64,000 nucleotides of DNA from an uncultured Parabacteroides sp. (GTDB lineage: Bacteria; Bacteroidota; Bacteroidia; Bacteroidales; Tannerellaceae): NCBI GenBank assembly GCA_949287365.1, contig CASEGC010000015.1, forward strand, positions 62,001 through 126,000. Direction: 5' to 3'. The notes beneath the pieces were generated by a model. It was given only the letters and a program-made list of their open reading frames with translations, made no database searches and had not been told where the DNA came from. The stretch's first letter is position 1. Every line of letters begins with the position of its first letter. The translations under genes and the position numbers were made by a program. This document shows, piece after piece, positions 35,036 through 44,193 of the stretch.

Positions 35036-36223
35036 TTAATCTACCAGTCCGTGTTTCTTGAACACTTTGTGGATGGTTTCCAAAGCGCGGTCGAGCTGCT
35101 CTTTCGTGTGCGTAGCCATCAGGGAGAAACGTATCAAGGTGTCTTCCGACGCTACGGCGGGTGCCACGACCGGATTCACGAAGATGCCTTCATCGAACAG
35201 TTCCTTGACAATCAAGAACGTAAGGTCGTTATCGCGGATGAATAGCGGGATAATCGGCGTGGATGTATTACCAATTTCGCAACCCATATCTTGGAATCCT
35301 TTCAACGCGTAATGTGTCAAGTCCCACAAATGCTGGATACGCTCCGGCTCATTCAGCATGATGTCCAAAGCGGCGTTCGCCGCGGCGGTAGCCGCAGGCG
35401 TGTTGCTGGCGCTGAAGATGTAAGAGCGAGCGTGATGACGGAGATAATTGATGACGGATTCGTCCGACGCAATGAATCCACCGATGGAAGCGAACGATTT
35501 ACTGAACGTTCCCATAATCAAATCCACGTCATCGGTCACGCCAAAATGGTTGCAAGTGCCTCGTCCATGATCTCCGAATACGCCAATACCGTGCGCCTCG
35601 TCGACCATGATGCTTGCGTTGTATTTTTTCGCTAACGCCACGATTTCCGGAAGTTTAGCCACGTCACCTTCCATGCTGAAAACGCCATCGATAACAATGA
35701 GTTTCACCTTGTCCGGCTCGCATTTCTGCAATTGCTTTTCCAAGGATTCCATATCGTTATGCTTGAATTTCAGCTTCGTGGAGAAAGACAAACGATGTCC
35801 CTCAATGATGGAGGCGTGGTCCAACTCGTCCCAAAGGATGTAATCCTCACGCCCGGTGACGCAAGAAATGACACCAAGGTTCACTTGAAAACCCGTGGAG
35901 AAAACTATCGCATCTTCTTTCCCCACAAATTGGGCCAAGCGTTTTTCCAGTTGGATGTGTAAATCCAATGTGCCATTTAAAAAACGCGAACCGGCACATC
36001 CCGTACCATATTTCTTGATGGCTTCGATCGCCGCCTCTTTTATCTTGGGATGGTTCGTCAATCCCAGATACGCATTAGAGCCGAACATCAAGACTTTCTT
36101 TCCGTTGATGATAACTTCCGTGTCTTGGTCGCTCTGGATTTCCCTGAAATAGGGATAGATTCCCATCTCCATAAACCTTTGCGGAATATCGTACCTCGCT
36201 AATTTCTCTTGTAAAAGTTTCAT
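35036..36223 (-). CDS. spt: Serine palmitoyltransferase
   Basis: 395 residues of the alpha-oxoamine synthase family. It joins serine to an acyl-CoA to start sphingolipid synthesis. The fold-type I PLP marks are FGSNAYLGLTNHP, GTGCAGSRFLNGT, VDEAHGIGVFGDHGRG and the lysine in GTFSKSFASIGG. The sequence start MKLLQEKLARYDIPQRF and the neighbourhood favour serine palmitoyltransferase of Bacteroidales over KBL (glycine C-acetyltransferase) or BioF, which are close relatives; sequence alone cannot fully separate them. It is divergent from a lipid kinase gene. Confidence 0.85.
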   Translation of the reverse strand: MKLLQEKLARYDIPQRFMEMGIYPYFREIQSDQDTEVIINGKKVLMFGSNAYLGLTNHPKIKEAAIEAIKKYGTGCAGSRFLNGTLDLHIQLEKRLAQFVGKEDAIVFSTGFQVNLGVISCVTGREDYILWDELDHASIIEGHRLSFSTKLKFKHNDMESLEKQLQKCEPDKVKLIVIDGVFSMEGDVAKLPEIVALAKKYNASIMVDEAHGIGVFGDHGRGTCNHFGVTDDVDLIMGTFSKSFASIGGFIASDESVINYLRHHARSYIFSASNTPAATAAANAALDIMLNEPERIQHLWDLTHYALKGFQDMGCEIGNTSTPIIPLFIRDNDLTFLIVKELFDEGIFVNPVVAPAVASEDTLIRFSLMATHTKEQLDRALETIHKVFKKHGLVD

Positions 36224-36434
36224 ATTGTTATAAAGAGAATGATTTATCTCGCTAATAGTTTGTTTTTATTAAAGATAATGGTCTACCTGTAACATAATCA
36301 TAATGCTTCAGCGAATCCAGCCGCAAAAGTAGTAAAAAAATAACTTCATACTATTTGAAATGCTTTAAAAGTTTTTGTAAAAGCATTATTTTTGTTCTCT
36401 CAAACAGCGAGAAGAAAGGATGTGTGAACAGAAG

Positions 36435-37391
36435 ATGAAAATACAAGCGATCATAAACCCGATTTCGGGAGTAGGATCGAAACGTAAAATCCCCAAGATG
36501 ATCGCGGAAGTTTGCGCAAAGGAGGATTGGGCGTTGGATATCGCATTTACCAAATACGCGGGGCATGCGAGCGAATTGACCAAGCGCGCCATTCAGGAAG
36601 GAGCCCGGTATATTTTGGCCGTGGGAGGAGATGGTACGGTAAATGAGGTCGCTCGGGCGATGATTCATTCGGACGCTACTTTAGGCATTATCCCGAAAGG
36701 TTCCGGAAATGGATTGGCGAGGGAACTGCATATTCCGATGGATGAGCGAAAGGCTCTTGACGTGATTACGAGGGGGCATGTCACGACTATCGATTGTTGC
36801 AGGGCGAACGGCTCGGTATTTTTCTGCACTTGTGGCGTGGGGTTCGACGCGGCGGTCAGCATGAAGTTCGCTAATGAAAAACGTCGGGGGTCATTGACCT
36901 ATCTGAAGAATACGATAGAGGAATATTTGAGTTATGAACCGGAGGTTTATGAGTTGTCGATAGATAATCAAACCATAAGGGAGAAGGCGTTTTTGGTCGC
37001 TTGCGCGAACGCTTCTCAATATGGGAACAACGCTTATATCGCTCCGCAGGCCAATATTCAAGATGGACGGATGGACGTGACGATCTTGTCTCCTTTTACT
37101 CCGTTGGATATCGCTCCATTGGCGATTCAATTGTTTACGCGGCGAATCGACAAGAATAGTAAAATCAAGACGATGAAAGCGTGGCAAGTCACGATTGTCC
37201 GTCAGAAACCGGGGATAATGCATTTGGATGGAGAACCTGTCATGGCGGACTGCCGGATTGACATTGGAGTGGAGCCGAAGGCTTTGCGAGTCTTGACGCC
37301 CGAGGTCGTGTCGTTCACAGAGGAGGTGCATAACCTGTTCGATGCGGTGTCGCGTTTCTTCGACAAGAGATTGCCTTACATTTTCAGGTAA
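36435..37391 (+). CDS. Diacylglycerol/sphingosine-kinase-family lipid kinase
   Basis: 318 residues from ATG 36435 (ATG 36420 adds five residues). The DAGK catalytic domain shows NPISGVGSKRK, the ATP-binding VGGDGTVNEVAR and IPKGSGNGLARE, with a C-terminal beta domain containing HLDGEPV. These enzymes phosphorylate diacylglycerol, sphingoid bases or related lipids. TATTTTTG at 36387-36394 is a plausible -7 box. The divergent pairing with serine palmitoyltransferase suggests, but does not prove, a long-chain-base substrate. Confidence 0.85.
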   Translation: MKIQAIINPISGVGSKRKIPKMIAEVCAKEDWALDIAFTKYAGHASELTKRAIQEGARYILAVGGDGTVNEVARAMIHSDATLGIIPKGSGNGLARELHIPMDERKALDVITRGHVTTIDCCRANGSVFFCTCGVGFDAAVSMKFANEKRRGSLTYLKNTIEEYLSYEPEVYELSIDNQTIREKAFLVACANASQYGNNAYIAPQANIQDGRMDVTILSPFTPLDIAPLAIQLFTRRIDKNSKIKTMKAWQVTIVRQKPGIMHLDGEPVMADCRIDIGVEPKALRVLTPEVVSFTEEVHNLFDAVSRFFDKRLPYIFR

Positions 37392-38092
37392 AAGTCTTTG
37401 ACTAATTTGATGAAAGTCTCCGTGTACTTGTGCTCTTTCGTTTCGATGGCGAAGGTGGAAAATAGAGTTTTTTCCACCGGGATGGCGGATAGAGTCACGA
37501 GTATGCGTTTCGGCGTGTTCCCTTCGATTGATGATACGTACGCCTCTCGATAAAGATATAAAGACTCGCTCTTCGCGTAGGCGAAAAACGTTTCTCGCTG
37601 GTCAAAAGGAAGAATGACAGCGATTTGTCCTTCTTCCGTGAGCAACTTCCGGCTGTCCTTTAGTAATTCCGATATGGACAATGAGGCCGTACGCCGCGCG
37701 AGGTCGCGTTGGTCGTTCGGGCAACGCGAGGCATTCGTATAGTACGGAGGATTGGAGACGATGAGGTCGTACCTCGCCTCTCTTTTTTCTCGGGCGAATG
37801 CTGACAAAGAGGCGTGGTGCGTTTTTATCCGCTGGGCGAAAGGGGATTTGGCGATATTGGATTTCGCTTGCAGACAGGCGTCCGCGTCGATATCTATCGC
37901 ATCAATGAAGCTGTCGCCGCGCTGGGCGAGCATAAGGGCGATCAAACCGGTTCCCGTTCCGACATCCAGTATCCGCCGATGATTTTCAAGGTCGACCCAA
38001 GCGCCGAGCAAGACTCCGTCCGTGCCCACTTTCATCGCGCATCGGTCATGCCATACGGTAAATTTCTTGAATTGAAAATAAGGATTCGCCAT
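37376..38092 (-). CDS. trmN6: tRNA1(Val) A37 N6-methyltransferase
   Basis: 238 residues from ATG 38092 (MANPYFQFKKFTVWHD); the longer frame start overlaps lon's upstream region. It is a SAM-dependent class I methyltransferase with AMKVGTDGVLLGAWV, the SAM loop LDVGTGTGLIALML and the catalytic NPPYY motif in LIVSNPPYYTN, all typical of YfiC/TrmN6, which methylates A37 of tRNA-Val. Its 3' end overlaps the end of the convergent lipid kinase gene by 16 bp. Confidence 0.9.
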   Translation of the reverse strand: MANPYFQFKKFTVWHDRCAMKVGTDGVLLGAWVDLENHRRILDVGTGTGLIALMLAQRGDSFIDAIDIDADACLQAKSNIAKSPFAQRIKTHHASLSAFAREKREARYDLIVSNPPYYTNASRCPNDQRDLARRTASLSISELLKDSRKLLTEEGQIAVILPFDQRETFFAYAKSESLYLYREAYVSSIEGNTPKRILVTLSAIPVEKTLFSTFAIETKEHKYTETFIKLVKDFYLKM

Positions 38093-38147
38093 CTTGTCGT
38101 TGTTCAAAGTATCACGCGAAATTAATAAGATTTGGATGAAAAGCCGT

Positions 38148-38155
38148 AACTTTGG
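38148..38155 (+). promoter_or_regulatory. -7 box of lon
   Basis: TAACTTTG. It places the transcription start near 38162 and favours the ATG at 38199. Confidence 0.6.
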
Positions 38156-38198
38156 CATGTTTATTGTAGAGAGCTGTTTTTACGATATAAATGAATAT

Positions 38199-40658
38199 AT
38201 GAGAAGAAAGACAAATGTATTTTGCCAAAGTCTGTTCGATGGCCTGGATGATAATATGGGTATCGTGATGCCGATTCTAACAGAATGCGATAAAGACGAG
38301 GACTTCACGGAAGGCATGGAGAATGTGGGCGATGTTTTGCCTATCCTTCCGTTGCGCAATATGGTGCTTTTCCCCGGAGTGGCTATGCCCGTTATGGTAG
38401 GACGTACGAAGTCTATGCGCTTGGTCAGAGAAGCCGTGCGGAAAAAGACGCTGATTGGCGTTGTCTGTCAAAAGGAGATAGATACTGAAGAGCCGTGGTT
38501 GAAGGACCTATATACGGTCGGGGTCGTCGCTGATATTATCCGGGTCCTGGAGATGCCGGATGGTAGCACGACCGTTATTTTGCAGGGAAAGAAGCGTTTC
38601 TCGTTGAAAGAATTGATAGAGACCGAACCTTATCTGGTGGGAAGAATCAAGATCTTGGAAGATAAGTTCCCCGCTGACACCGACCAGGAGTTCGAGGCCT
38701 TGATATCGACAATCAAGGATTTGACCATTAAGATGTTGAGCTCTTTGGCTGAACCTCCAAGGGATTTGATTCTCTCGATAAAGAACAACAAGAATCATTT
38801 ATATCTTGTCAATTTCTCGTGCGGCAATATTCCGAGCGGGCCATTAGAGAAGCAGCGACTTTTGTCGATAGAGAACCTGAAAGACCGCGCTTACCGACTG
38901 CTGTTTATCTTGAATAGGGAATATCAGCTGATGGAATTGAAGGCTTCCATCCAGATGAAGACGCATGAGGACATCAATCAACAGCAGAAAGAGTATTTCC
39001 TCCAACAGCAGATTAAAACGATTCAGGAAGAGTTGGGTGGAAACATTAACGAGCTGGAGATTCGGGAGCTTCGGGAGAAAGGAACGCGTAAGAAATGGTC
39101 GGAGGAGGTGGCCCGGACATTCGAGAAGGAGTTACGCAAGTTGGAGCGTCTGCACCCGCAATCGCCCGACTATTCGGTACAGACGCAATACGTGCAGACC
39201 ATCGTGAACCTTCCATGGAACGAGTATAGCAAAGATAATTTCAATTTGGCGCACGCGCGGAAGATATTGGATAGAGACCATTATGGCTTGGAAAAGGTGA
39301 AAGAACGCATCATCGAGCATTTGGCCGTGTTGAAGCTGAAAGGAGATATGAAATCTCCCATCATCTGCCTATATGGTCCTCCGGGTGTGGGGAAAACCTC
39401 GTTGGGGCGTTCCATCGCCGAGGCGTTGCGCCGCAAATACGTGCGGGTCTCTTTAGGAGGTTTGCATGACGAGGCGGAAATCCGTGGCCATCGTCGCACT
39501 TATATCGGGGCGATGTGCGGGCGGATTATCCAAAACATACAGAAAGCGGGTACGTCAAATCCCGTTTTCATCTTGGACGAGATAGATAAGGTGGCGAGCG
39601 ACTTCAAGGGAGACCCCGCCGCCGCTTTGCTGGAGGTTTTGGACCCGGAGCAGAACAACGCTTTTCATGACAATTATCTGGACATCGATTATGACTTGAG
39701 CAAGGTGATGTTTATCGCTACCGCCAACAACCTGAACACGATATCCCAGCCTTTGTTGGACCGTATGGAACTGATAGAGGTGAGCGGTTATATCATGGAG
39801 GAGAAGGTGGAAATCGCCGCGAAGCATCTCGTGCCCCGGCAGATGGAGGCTCACGGATTGCGGAAGGGGCTCGTGAAATTCCCGAAAAAGACCTTGCAGG
39901 CGATAGTGGAATCGTACACGAGGGAGAGCGGCGTCCGGGAACTGGACAAGAAGATAGCGAAAATCATGCGTAAACTGGCTTGCAAGGTGGCGTGCGACGA
40001 GGCTGTCCCCGCCAGTATCCGGCCGGAAGATTTATACGAATACTTAGGGGCGATAGAGTACACGCGCGATAAATACCAAGGCAACGAATACGCGGGCGTC
40101 GTGACAGGCCTGGCGTGGACCGCCGTGGGCGGGGAGATTCTTTTCGTGGAATCGAGCCTTAGCAAGGGGAAAGGCGCCAAGCTTACGCTGACCGGGAACT
40201 TGGGCGACGTGATGAAAGAATCCGCAATGCTGGCGTTGGAATATATTCACGCGCACGCGGCCCTGTTTGGCATAGACGAGAGCATGTTCGAGAATTGGAA
40301 CGTGCATGTCCACGTGCCCGAGGGCGCTATCCCGAAGGATGGCCCGAGCGCGGGAATAACGATGGTGACCTCGTTGGTCTCCGCCTTCACGCGAAGGAAA
40401 GTGAAGAAGAACCTGGCCATGACCGGCGAGATTACCTTGCGCGGGAAAGTGCTGCCGGTAGGAGGCATCAAGGAGAAAATACTGGCGGCGAAGCGCGCCG
40501 GCATCAAAGAGCTGATTCTCTGCGAGGAGAACCGGAAAGACATCGACGAGATCAAGCCGGAGTATTTGAAGGGCCTCACGTTCTATTACGTGGAAGACAT
40601 ACGGCAAGTCGTCGACTTGGCCTTGCTTAAGGAGAAGGTGGAGGACGCGGAAAGGTAA
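38199..40658 (+). CDS. lon: ATP-dependent protease Lon
   Basis: 819 residues from ATG 38199 ([12 protein letters not shown]); ATG 38256 is the next option. Cytosolic quality-control protease. The N-terminal substrate domain starts around [15 protein letters not shown], the AAA+ module has Walker [10 protein letters not shown] and Walker [10 protein letters not shown], and the protease domain has the catalytic dyad Ser717 ([10 protein letters not shown]) and Lys760 (GGIKEK), 43 residues apart as in E. coli. The operon is single-gene. No stress-type regulatory site is evident. Confidence 0.95.
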   Translation: MRRKTNVFCQSLFDGLDDNMGIVMPILTECDKDEDFTEGMENVGDVLPILPLRNMVLFPGVAMPVMVGRTKSMRLVREAVRKKTLIGVVCQKEIDTEEPWLKDLYTVGVVADIIRVLEMPDGSTTVILQGKKRFSLKELIETEPYLVGRIKILEDKFPADTDQEFEALISTIKDLTIKMLSSLAEPPRDLILSIKNNKNHLYLVNFSCGNIPSGPLEKQRLLSIENLKDRAYRLLFILNREYQLMELKASIQMKTHEDINQQQKEYFLQQQIKTIQEELGGNINELEIRELREKGTRKKWSEEVARTFEKELRKLERLHPQSPDYSVQTQYVQTIVNLPWNEYSKDNFNLAHARKILDRDHYGLEKVKERIIEHLAVLKLKGDMKSPIICLYGPPGVGKTSLGRSIAEALRRKYVRVSLGGLHDEAEIRGHRRTYIGAMCGRIIQNIQKAGTSNPVFILDEIDKVASDFKGDPAAALLEVLDPEQNNAFHDNYLDIDYDLSKVMFIATANNLNTISQPLLDRMELIEVSGYIMEEKVEIAAKHLVPRQMEAHGLRKGLVKFPKKTLQAIVESYTRESGVRELDKKIAKIMRKLACKVACDEAVPASIRPEDLYEYLGAIEYTRDKYQGNEYAGVVTGLAWTAVGGEILFVESSLSKGKGAKLTLTGNLGDVMKESAMLALEYIHAHAALFGIDESMFENWNVHVHVPEGAIPKDGPSAGITMVTSLVSAFTRRKVKKNLAMTGEITLRGKVLPVGGIKEKILAAKRAGIKELILCEENRKDIDEIKPEYLKGLTFYYVEDIRQVVDLALLKEKVEDAER

Positions 40659-40743
40659 ATCAATTGCCTCTCTCGTTTCGCCCATCCCTATCGTTGCAAG
40701 GGGCCGATTTGTCATTTTGATACCAAATCAACTATTACACTGT

Positions 40744-40965
40744 CAAAATTTAGCTGGAATCCTCAAAATATAGAATTTTGGCATTTCCAGCTCTTGAAAC
40801 GAGCAAAATGACAGATTCTGAGCGTTCCGGCGGCTGGAAAGGACGAAATCGCTCGAAAACGGGGTTTCCAGCCGATGGAAAGCGCGAAATCCGCCGTTTT
40901 GACCTTTCCAGCGAGAGGAAAGGGGAAAATCGGCGGATTTCCCCTTTTCCAGCGTCATACAAAGG
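40744..40965. repeat. 40/41-bp tandem array (six units) upstream of a DUF6261-like gene
   Basis: TTCC landmarks lie at 40785, 40825, 40866, 40906 and 40947, spacings 40, 41, 40 and 41 bp; a more diverged first unit begins near 40744 (AGCTGGAA at 40752, two periods before GGCTGGAA in unit 3). Each unit holds an imperfect dyad TTTCCAGC-N3-TGGAAA followed by a GAAATC-GC-GTTTT stretch. It ends just before the probable promoter of the next gene. It shares no sequence with the 21-bp arrays. Confidence 0.85.
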
Positions 40966-41010
40966 AAAAATTCATTATCTTGCGTCCGCAAATCTCAAGA
41001 ACTATAAGCC

Positions 41011-41940
41011 ATGAAACAAATCAAAAGTGATTTTTCGTTTACGAACGCCCGCAACGCGGAGCACATGCAGCTGCACACCAACATGCTGGAGGTAATCACC
41101 CCCGAGTTCGCCACGGCGCAGGGGCTCACCGAGCGATACAACGTCTACAAGGCGGCGGAGGGTAACGAGGAGGATTGCTTCCTCAGTAACCAGGCTTTCG
41201 AGGACACGCCGGAGTTGCAGGCGAGCGACCGCACGCGCGACTACGCCTTCTACCTCGTGGCCAACGTGGTGGACGCGTACGAGAAGTACGCCATCGACCA
41301 GGAGGAGCTGGCCGCCGGCAAAAGGCTGGCCTACATCATCCGCCCCGCGCGGAACGCCGCGCAGAAGGGCTACGCCGAGGAGACGGCCCTCCTGACCGAC
41401 CTCTACGGCAAGCTGCTGGACCCCGCCAGCGCGCCCGACCTCGCGACGCTGCACCTCACCGAGGCGGTGGAGGCGGCGAAAGCGGCTAACGAGGCGTTCA
41501 ACACGCTCTACGTGGCACGCTCGGCGGAAATGGCGAGTCGCGCCACGACCGCCACGATGAAGGAGTTGCGGCCCAAGACCGACGCGGCCTTCCGCGAGCT
41601 GGCGGAGGCCATCAACGCGCTTTACCTCGTGAACGCCATCACCACGAAAGACGCGGAGAAGGAGGCGGCGCTGGGCGGGGCCATCGACGCGGCGAACGGC
41701 CTGCTCATCCAGCTGGACCGCGTGATACGCGCCCGCCTCGGCAAAGGCTCCGGCTCGACGACGACCCCGGAGGAGCCCTCCGACACGGACAAGGAACCCA
41801 CCACCGACCCTGAGCGGCCCGAGCCTATCGACCCGGAGAACCCCGGCGGCGACAGCGGCAAGGACGACGAGGGACAGGACCTTCCCTTCGAGCCCGTCGA
41901 CCCGAACCCCGACGAGGAGGAGACACCGAGCGTGGTATGA
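41011..41940 (+). CDS. DUF6261-like helical protein with acidic C-terminal tail
   Basis: 309 residues, not recognised beyond resemblance to the DUF6261 group of Bacteroidales. Residues 1-245 are almost wholly helical and rich in Ala, Glu and Leu; residues 250-309 are a Pro/Glu/Asp/Thr-rich tail ending DLPFEPVDPNPDEEETPSVV. No signal peptide or membrane segment is seen, so it should be cytosolic. By eye the gene is markedly richer in GC than its surroundings. A TATCTTGC box (40976-40983) may be its -7 element. A paralogue with nearly the same tail is at 59372-60239. Function unknown. Confidence 0.75.
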   Translation: MKQIKSDFSFTNARNAEHMQLHTNMLEVITPEFATAQGLTERYNVYKAAEGNEEDCFLSNQAFEDTPELQASDRTRDYAFYLVANVVDAYEKYAIDQEELAAGKRLAYIIRPARNAAQKGYAEETALLTDLYGKLLDPASAPDLATLHLTEAVEAAKAANEAFNTLYVARSAEMASRATTATMKELRPKTDAAFRELAEAINALYLVNAITTKDAEKEAALGGAIDAANGLLIQLDRVIRARLGKGSGSTTTPEEPSDTDKEPTTDPERPEPIDPENPGGDSGKDDEGQDLPFEPVDPNPDEEETPSVV

Positions 41941-41941
41941 C

Positions 41942-41973
41942 TTGAAAAGCTCCCCCGGGAGGGGAGCTTCTCA
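41942..41973 (+). terminator. Terminator after the DUF6261-like gene
   Basis: GAAAAGCTCCC and GGGGAGCTTCTC form the stem. Almost the same hairpin follows the paralogue at 59337-59367. Confidence 0.75.
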
Positions 41974-42006
41974 AAACAATCAGGAACAGGGAGTCCGCTT
42001 AAAAAG

Positions 42007-42041
42007 AAAGGGCCGTCTCCATCACGGGGACAGCCCTTTCG
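42007..42041 (-). terminator. Terminator of the sppA-lpxK-thiL operon
   Basis: AAAGGGC and GCCCTTT with an inner GTCTCC/GGGGAC stem; it lies just past the thiL stop. Confidence 0.7.
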
Positions 42042-42045
42042 CGGC

Positions 42046-43080
42046 TCATTCCCCCAGCGAGTTCCACCCTTGGGCGCGAAGCTCCACCTCGCCGCCGTCG
42101 CGTCCCACGAGGTAATTGCCCAGTTCCGGCTTCGTGACGTATCCGATTACCCTCACGCCGTTCATCGCCTCCACCTTGTCGTGCGCCGAGAGGGGGACGG
42201 TGAAGAGCAGCTCGTAATCCTCGCCCCCGTTCAAGGCGGCGGTCACGAGGTTCATGTTGAACCGCTCCGCCATCGCCGCGGTCTGGTAATCGATGGGGAT
42301 GCGGTCCTCATAGACGCGGCACCCCACCTTGCTTTCCTTCGAGAGGTGCAGCAGCTCGGAGGAGAGCCCGTCGGAGATGTCCATCATCGCGGTGGGCACG
42401 ATGCCCTCCCGCTCCAACGCCTCGACGATATCCTTCCTCGCCTCCGGCTTCAATTGCCGCTCCAGCAAATACTCCTTTCCGGAGAAGTCCGGCGCGAAGT
42501 CCTCCTTCGTCTCCACGAAGACGCTCTTCTCCCGCTCCAGCAACTGAAGCCCCATGTAGGCGGCGCCCAAGTCGCCGGAGACGCAAATCAAGTCCGTCTC
42601 CCGCGCGCCGTCGCGGTAGACCACCTTGCCTTTCTCGCCCTCGCCGACGCAGGTGATACTGATGGTCAGCCCCGTACGCGAGGCGGAGGTGTCGCCCCCC
42701 ACGAGGTCCACCCCGTAGATGTCGCACGCCAGCCTTATCCCGGCGTACAGCTCCTCCATGTCCTCCACGCAGAAACGCTTGGAGATGCCCAGCGACACCG
42801 TGATTTGCTTGGGCCGTCCGTTCATGGCGTAGATGTCCGAGAAGTTCACGACCGCGGATTTATACCCCAAGTGCTTCAAGGGGACATACATCAAGTCGAA
42901 ATGGATGCCCTCCAGCAAGAGGTCGGTGGTCACCAAGGTCAGCTTATCCCCGTAATCCAACACCGCCGCGTCATCGCCCACGCCTTTCAGCGTGCTGGGG
43001 TTCTTCAATTCTATCTTTTCCGTGAGATGACGAATCAACCCGAACTCGCCCAATGTAGCTATCTCTGTCCTTTCGCCCAT
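42046..43080 (-). CDS. thiL: Thiamine-monophosphate kinase
   Basis: 344 residues. It phosphorylates thiamine monophosphate to the diphosphate cofactor. ThiL/PurM-fold marks are KGVGDDAAVLDYG near the start, the metal- and ATP-binding DLVGGDTSASRTG, and AALNGGEDYELLFTVPL. It lies 6 bp after lpxK at the end of the sppA-lpxK-thiL unit. No TPP riboswitch is seen near it, as expected for a gene inside an unrelated operon. Confidence 0.94.
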   Translation of the reverse strand: MGERTEIATLGEFGLIRHLTEKIELKNPSTLKGVGDDAAVLDYGDKLTLVTTDLLLEGIHFDLMYVPLKHLGYKSAVVNFSDIYAMNGRPKQITVSLGISKRFCVEDMEELYAGIRLACDIYGVDLVGGDTSASRTGLTISITCVGEGEKGKVVYRDGARETDLICVSGDLGAAYMGLQLLEREKSVFVETKEDFAPDFSGKEYLLERQLKPEARKDIVEALEREGIVPTAMMDISDGLSSELLHLSKESKVGCRVYEDRIPIDYQTAAMAERFNMNLVTAALNGGEDYELLFTVPLSAHDKVEAMNGVRVIGYVTKPELGNYLVGRDGGEVELRAQGWNSLGE

Positions 43081-43086
43081 AGTTCT

Positions 43087-44184
43087 TTATGTTTTTAAGT
43101 TTTTGAGTTTATCATGAATATGCTTGAGAATCATCTCCCTGAACCGCTCCTCCCCCTCTTGGAGGAATTCCACCTCGATAGGCAGGTAATAGAGACGCGA
43201 ACGCCACTCCATGGGAAGGAAAGAGACATCCCGCAAGCGTGCCGCGTCTTTCTCCGTGGTGATAATCAACTTTCCCGGAGAGGACAATCGCCCGAACGCC
43301 TCCCCTATCCGCCCGATATCCCGCCGGTCGAAAGCGTGATGGTCCGGGAACGACAGGGATACCGTACGGCCCGTGTATCTCCTTACCTCCTCCTCGAACA
43401 GGCGGGGCGAGGCGATACCCGACAGAAGCAACGCCTCCTCGTCCGGAGCCAGTCCGCGTAACGAACGCGAAGGAGCCTCATCGGGGAAAAGCGGCGTCAA
43501 CTCGCCATAACGAATGGTGCTGAAAAAAAGCTCCTGCCTCTTATCCAAATCCAGTTCCTTCTCCATCTCCCGATAATCTGCGGGCGAGAGCGAAGGGTCG
43601 CATTTCGTCACGATGACCACCTCCGCGCGTCCAGCACCACGAGTGGGTTCCCGCAAACGTCCCTCGGGAAGGAGCCTGTCCCAAGCGTAAAGGCGATGGC
43701 TATCGGTCAGCAGGATATTCAGGGAGGCCCGCACGTGGCGATGCTGGAAAGCGTCGTCCAGCAAGAGCACTTCCGGTCGTTCCCCTTCCGGCAGAGCCAA
43801 CAAACGCCGGATGCCCCGACGCCGGTCCGCGTCCACGGCGACAAGGATGTCCGAAAACTTCCGTTTCATCTGATAAGGTTCGTCGCCTATCGTCTCGCCA
43901 GTGCTCGTCTCGTCCGCCAACACGAAACCGGACGTCTTCCGTTTATACCCGCAGCTCAACACCGCCACGCGATAACGCCCCCTCAACAAGCGGATAAGAT
44001 ATTCCGTATGCGGAGTCTTTCCCGTACCGCCCACCGCGAGATTCCCTACGCAGATAACGGGAAGCGAGAAACACTCCGAGCGGAAGATGCCCGCGTCAAA
44101 CAAGAAATTACGAATCCTCACGCCTATCCCATAAAGGAAGGAGAAGGGGGCGAGGCACCTATAAAGCTTGACCGTATTCCGCAT
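43087..44184 (-). CDS. lpxK: Tetraacyldisaccharide 4'-kinase
   Basis: 365 residues. It adds the 4'-phosphate of lipid A at the inner membrane. The P-loop is GNLAVGGTGKTPHTEYL near residue 50, with LLDDAFQHRHVRASLNILL (Walker-B-like) and the C-terminal segments FPDHHAF and ITTEKDAARL. An N-terminal amphipathic part (FSFLYGIGVRIRNFLF) anchors it. It sits between sppA (9 bp) and thiL (6 bp). Confidence 0.95.
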   Translation of the reverse strand: MRNTVKLYRCLAPFSFLYGIGVRIRNFLFDAGIFRSECFSLPVICVGNLAVGGTGKTPHTEYLIRLLRGRYRVAVLSCGYKRKTSGFVLADETSTGETIGDEPYQMKRKFSDILVAVDADRRRGIRRLLALPEGERPEVLLLDDAFQHRHVRASLNILLTDSHRLYAWDRLLPEGRLREPTRGAGRAEVVIVTKCDPSLSPADYREMEKELDLDKRQELFFSTIRYGELTPLFPDEAPSRSLRGLAPDEEALLLSGIASPRLFEEEVRRYTGRTVSLSFPDHHAFDRRDIGRIGEAFGRLSSPGKLIITTEKDAARLRDVSFLPMEWRSRLYYLPIEVEFLQEGEERFREMILKHIHDKLKNLKT

Positions 44185-44193
44185 GATTCGGGT

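Noticed and set aside
40743..40991. Frames on both strands across the 40/41-bp array
   Set aside because: The period alternates 40 and 41 bp, so units change frame; there is no promoter or family resemblance.
42070..43098. 342-codon plus-strand frame opposite thiL, and the similar long frame opposite 60780-61808
   Set aside because: GC-rich genes leave long antisense frames; neither shows a promoter or known motif, and both are covered by well-recognised genes.
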